From assembly GCA_964564475.1 (NCBI GenBank), contig CAZMBM010000115.1, positions 1-7,075 of the forward strand: a stretch of DNA of 7,075 nucleotides, in the 5' to 3' direction. Origin of the DNA: CG1-02-35-72 sp964564475. Lineage in GTDB: Bacteria > Bacteroidota > Bacteroidia > Flavobacteriales > Flavobacteriaceae. Below are positions 5,422 through 7,075 of this stretch, one piece after another. The translations under genes were made by a program, and so were the position numbers. Under the pieces are notes generated by a model, which had not been told where the DNA came from, ran no database searches, and was given only the letters and a program-made list of their open reading frames with translations. The first letter of the stretch is position 1; each line of letters starts with the position of its first letter.

Positions 5422-5594
5422 GCTTAAAAAAGATTTAAAGTTTATTAACGTGGTAATTTCAGCGAGCTCCCGTCTCCATGTCTTATCAATAATTTTAAAA
5501 TTATATGCAAATCTACATCCTTCCGGTGCATGTGATACATTTTTAAATTAATAAGAAAGACATTATCAATTAGTTATTCTAAAAATTAATTTAA
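5422..5594. other. Unassigned intergenic stretch
   Basis: No gene is visible on either strand. It contains a short GC-richer island (about 5450-5480, around GAGCTC), a perfect 16-nt palindrome ATAATTTTAAAATTAT (5489-5504), and, on the minus strand, TAGATTTG (5515 down to 5508), which matches TAnnTTTG but has no -33 partner. Frames on the minus strand across the island are short and lack good starts. Confidence 0.5.
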
Positions 5595-5617
5595 AAGTCA
5601 TAAAATTTTCATAAAAT
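5595..5617 (+). promoter_or_regulatory. Tandem direct repeat resembling a Pho box, upstream of tetR
   Basis: TCATAAAAT occurs at 5598-5606 and 5609-5617, an exact 11-bp period, or one helical turn. The segment 5595-5613 matches the enterobacterial PhoB box CTGTCATAWAWCTGTCAYA at about 15 of 19 positions. It ends 24 bp before the -7 element of tetR, a reasonable place for an activator. The region is very A/T-rich, so a chance match is possible. Confidence 0.3.
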
Positions 5618-5625
5618 GTTTTTTT

Positions 5626-5644
5626 ATAATAGTATTACTATTAT
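5626..5644. promoter_or_regulatory. Probable TetR operator, 19-bp perfect palindrome
   Basis: ATAATAGTATTACTATTAT has 9-nt perfect arms around one central T. It covers the promoter spacer and the first three bases of the -7 element of the tetR gene that starts 24 nt downstream, which suits binding of the dimeric repressor to its own promoter. A second 12-nt palindrome TATAATATTATA (5655-5666) abuts the start codon and shares ATAATA with the first. Confidence 0.55.
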
Positions 5645-5649
5645 TTTTG
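5642..5649 (+). promoter_or_regulatory. -7 promoter element of the tetR-ABC operon
   Basis: TATTTTTG matches TAnnTTTG exactly. The predicted transcript starts near 5656, about 12 nt before the ATG at 5668. The -33 position holds only a T-run. The upstream TTG at 5647 overlaps this element and is therefore not the start of tetR. Confidence 0.5.
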
Positions 5650-5667
5650 CGCTTTATAATATTATAT

Positions 5668-6351
5668 ATGGAAAGTTTACTATCGAACATTAAAATAGAG
5701 AGACCTCAAGGTATTTATTTAAAAGATCCTGAGTCCTCTGCTTTAGGTAAAAAAATTATAGAGAATAGTGTTATTCTTATTGAAAGTATTGGTTTTGACG
5801 ATTTTAATTTTAAAAAATTAGGAGAATTCATAGTTTCTAATGAAAGCTCTATATATCGTTATTTTGAAAATAAACATAAGTTATTGGTTTACCTTACATC
5901 TTGGTACTGGAGTTGGATAGAATATCAACTTGTGTATGAAACCAATAACATTAACAATCCCAAAGAAAGGTTAATAAAAGCTATTAAAATAGTTACCAGA
6001 ACCACAGAACAAGACAGTAATTACAGTCATATTAATGAGGTTTTATTAAACCAAATTATAATTAATGAAAACTCAAAATCTTATTTAACTAAAAGTATAG
6101 ATATTGAACAAAAAGTAGGTTACTTTATGCCTTATAATCGTGTCGTACAACGTTTGTCAGAAATAATTTCTGATTATGCCAATACTTACAAATACAGTTT
6201 AACTTTAGCCTGTACTGTTATAGAAGGTGCTTTACATCAACATTTTATAAAAAATTATTTTAAGTCTCTTACCAATTGCAATAAAAAAAATACACCAACC
6301 AAATTTTTTACAGATTTAACATTAAAAACGTTATTACTAAATGGAAAGTAA
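5668..6351 (+). CDS. TetR/AcrR-family transcriptional regulator
   Basis: A 227-aa DNA-binding repressor candidate. The N-terminal domain carries a TetR helix-turn-helix (about residues 46-70: DFNFKKLGEFIVSNESSIYRYFENK), with the family-typical S/IYRYF ending of the recognition helix and the KxxL start of helix 4. The first 24 residues form an N-terminal extension. Residues 71-227 are an alpha-helical ligand-binding and dimer domain with no recognisable signature; the effector is unknown. The ATG at 5668 is preferred over the in-frame TTG at 5647, which lies inside the -7 element. The stop overlaps the ABC exporter start by 11 nt, so the two are one operon, and the 19-bp palindrome at the promoter is the likely autoregulatory operator. 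The gene appears more A/T-rich than those before it. Confidence 0.9.
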   Translation: MESLLSNIKIERPQGIYLKDPESSALGKKIIENSVILIESIGFDDFNFKKLGEFIVSNESSIYRYFENKHKLLVYLTSWYWSWIEYQLVYETNNINNPKERLIKAIKIVTRTTEQDSNYSHINEVLLNQIIINENSKSYLTKSIDIEQKVGYFMPYNRVVQRLSEIISDYANTYKYSLTLACTVIEGALHQHFIKNYFKSLTNCNKKNTPTKFFTDLTLKTLLLNGK

Positions 6352-7075
6352 CCCTTTGTCTCCATGGCAACGTTTCCTGGAATTACTAAGATTAGAGCGT
6401 AAAGATATTTTTCAAATAGCCTATTATTCAGTATTCGAAGGTTTAATAGCATTGTCACTGCCATTAGGCATACAAGCTATAATTAATTTATTACAAGGAG
6501 CGCAACTATCTACTTCTTGGGTTGTTTTAATAATACTGGTAACCGCCGGCGTTGCATTTTCAGGTATTTTAAAGTTGATGCAAATGCGTATTATTGAAAC
6601 AATACAACAACGCATTTTCACAAGAGCTTCTTTAGAATTGAGCTATCGTTTCCCAAAGATAAAAATGACTGAATTACGTAAATATTATCTTCCCGAATTA
6701 GCAAATCGTTTTTTTGACACCTTAACCATACAAAAAGGTCTGTCTAAAATATTAATTGATATTCCTTCGGCATTCTTACAGGTTATATTTGCTTTAATTC
6801 TGCTTTCGTTTTACCACTCGTTTTTTATATTTTTTGGCCTATTGTTATTATTCTTAATCTATTTGGTCTTTAAATATACAGCAAAACGCGGATTAGAGAC
6901 AAGCTTAAACGAATCTAAAGATAAATACAGAGTCGCACATTGGTTACAAGAGATTTCACGCGCAGTAATTAGTTTTAAACTCTCCGGTAAAACCCATTTA
7001 GCAATGTCTAAAAATGATGATCTGGTTTCAGAATATTTAAAATCACGAGAAAGTCATTTTAAAATATTGATGTTA
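6341..7075 (+). CDS. ABC exporter, transmembrane domain (3' end beyond window)
   Basis: 245 codons remain open to the window end. The product begins MESNPLSPWQRFLELLRLER, a cytoplasmic elbow segment, then hydrophobic spans at about 27-50 and 60-79, a long cytoplasmic helical stretch (80-137), a further pair near 141-158 and 160-180, and a second cytoplasmic stretch (181-245). This is the layout of a type I ABC exporter membrane domain of the HlyB/MsbA class, in which paired long intracellular helices contact the ATPase. There is no N-terminal C39 peptidase domain. The nucleotide-binding domain would lie beyond the window, so Walker motifs cannot be checked. The start overlaps the tetR stop by 11 nt, which implies coupled translation and regulation by that repressor. 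Substrate unknown; drug efflux or protein/peptide secretion are both possible. Confidence 0.78.
   Translation, partial: MESNPLSPWQRFLELLRLERKDIFQIAYYSVFEGLIALSLPLGIQAIINLLQGAQLSTSWVVLIILVTAGVAFSGILKLMQMRIIETIQQRIFTRASLELSYRFPKIKMTELRKYYLPELANRFFDTLTIQKGLSKILIDIPSAFLQVIFALILLSFYHSFFIFFGLLLLFLIYLVFKYTAKRGLETSLNESKDKYRVAHWLQEISRAVISFKLSGKTHLAMSKNDDLVSEYLKSRESHFKILML

Noticed and set aside
5455..5480. Minus-strand mini-frame starting METGAR in the GC-richer island.
   Set aside because: It ends after six codons and is directly preceded by stops; there is no support for translation.
5519..5541. SRP RNA-like CCGGAAGG tetraloop on the minus strand.
   Set aside because: Only the GGAA loop and two flanking pairs agree; the conserved internal loops and long helix of 4.5S RNA are absent.
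5647..5667. An upstream TTG start for the TetR regulator.
   Set aside because: The TTG is part of the -7 element, so it would not be within the transcript; the ATG at 5668 is well placed.
6255..6621. Two minus-strand open frames across the tetR/ABC junction.
   Set aside because: They are antisense shadows of two well-supported coupled genes, and their translations show no recognisable motif.
1..7075. CRISPR arrays, insertion sequences or prophage genes.
   Set aside because: No regularly spaced repeats, no transposase or integrase motifs, and no phage-type genes were seen.

Overview
The window looks like a chromosomal segment of an AT-rich member of the Bacteroidota, most likely a marine-type flavobacterium. 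The evidence is the repeated match to the Bacteroidota -7 promoter element (TAnnTTTG), leaders of about 10-20 nt without clear Shine-Dalgarno sequences, strongly A/T-rich intergenic DNA, and a gene mix (PyrR-like phosphoribosyltransferase, Hsp15-type S4 protein, M19 dipeptidase lipoprotein) that suits that group. No database search was possible, so family names rest on motifs read directly from the translations.

Positions 1-2669 are housekeeping. A minus-strand tRNA-Lys(UUU) is cut by the window start. Its promoter region lies back to back with aroK (shikimate kinase, plus strand, probable TTG start). Converging on aroK is a tight minus-strand operon, transcribed hslR-like S4 protein, then TPMT-family methyltransferase, then PyrR-like phosphoribosyltransferase. 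The stop codons of the phosphoribosyltransferase and aroK overlap. Divergent from hslR is a small hotdog-fold acyl-CoA thioesterase.

Positions 2666-5237 concern the cell envelope. A zinc M19 dipeptidase lipoprotein (minus strand) shares overlapping stop codons with the thioesterase. Divergent from it is a membrane-anchored paraoxonase/arylesterase-like lactonase that keeps the calcium ligands and the His-His dyad of animal PON1. A 29-codon hydrophobic small ORF sits between the lactonase promoter and the lactonase start and overlaps that start.

Positions 5238-5667 are a 430-base non-coding stretch and the least explained part of the window. It holds a dense chain of perfect hairpins between about 5255 and 5421, including a possible three-way junction with a competing alternative stem. 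A promoter region for the next operon follows, with a 19-bp perfect palindrome overlapping the -7 element and an 11-bp-period direct repeat resembling a Pho box. Positions 5668-7075 hold a TetR-type repressor whose stop overlaps the start of an ABC exporter membrane domain that runs off the window. The likely picture is an autoregulated efflux or secretion operon.
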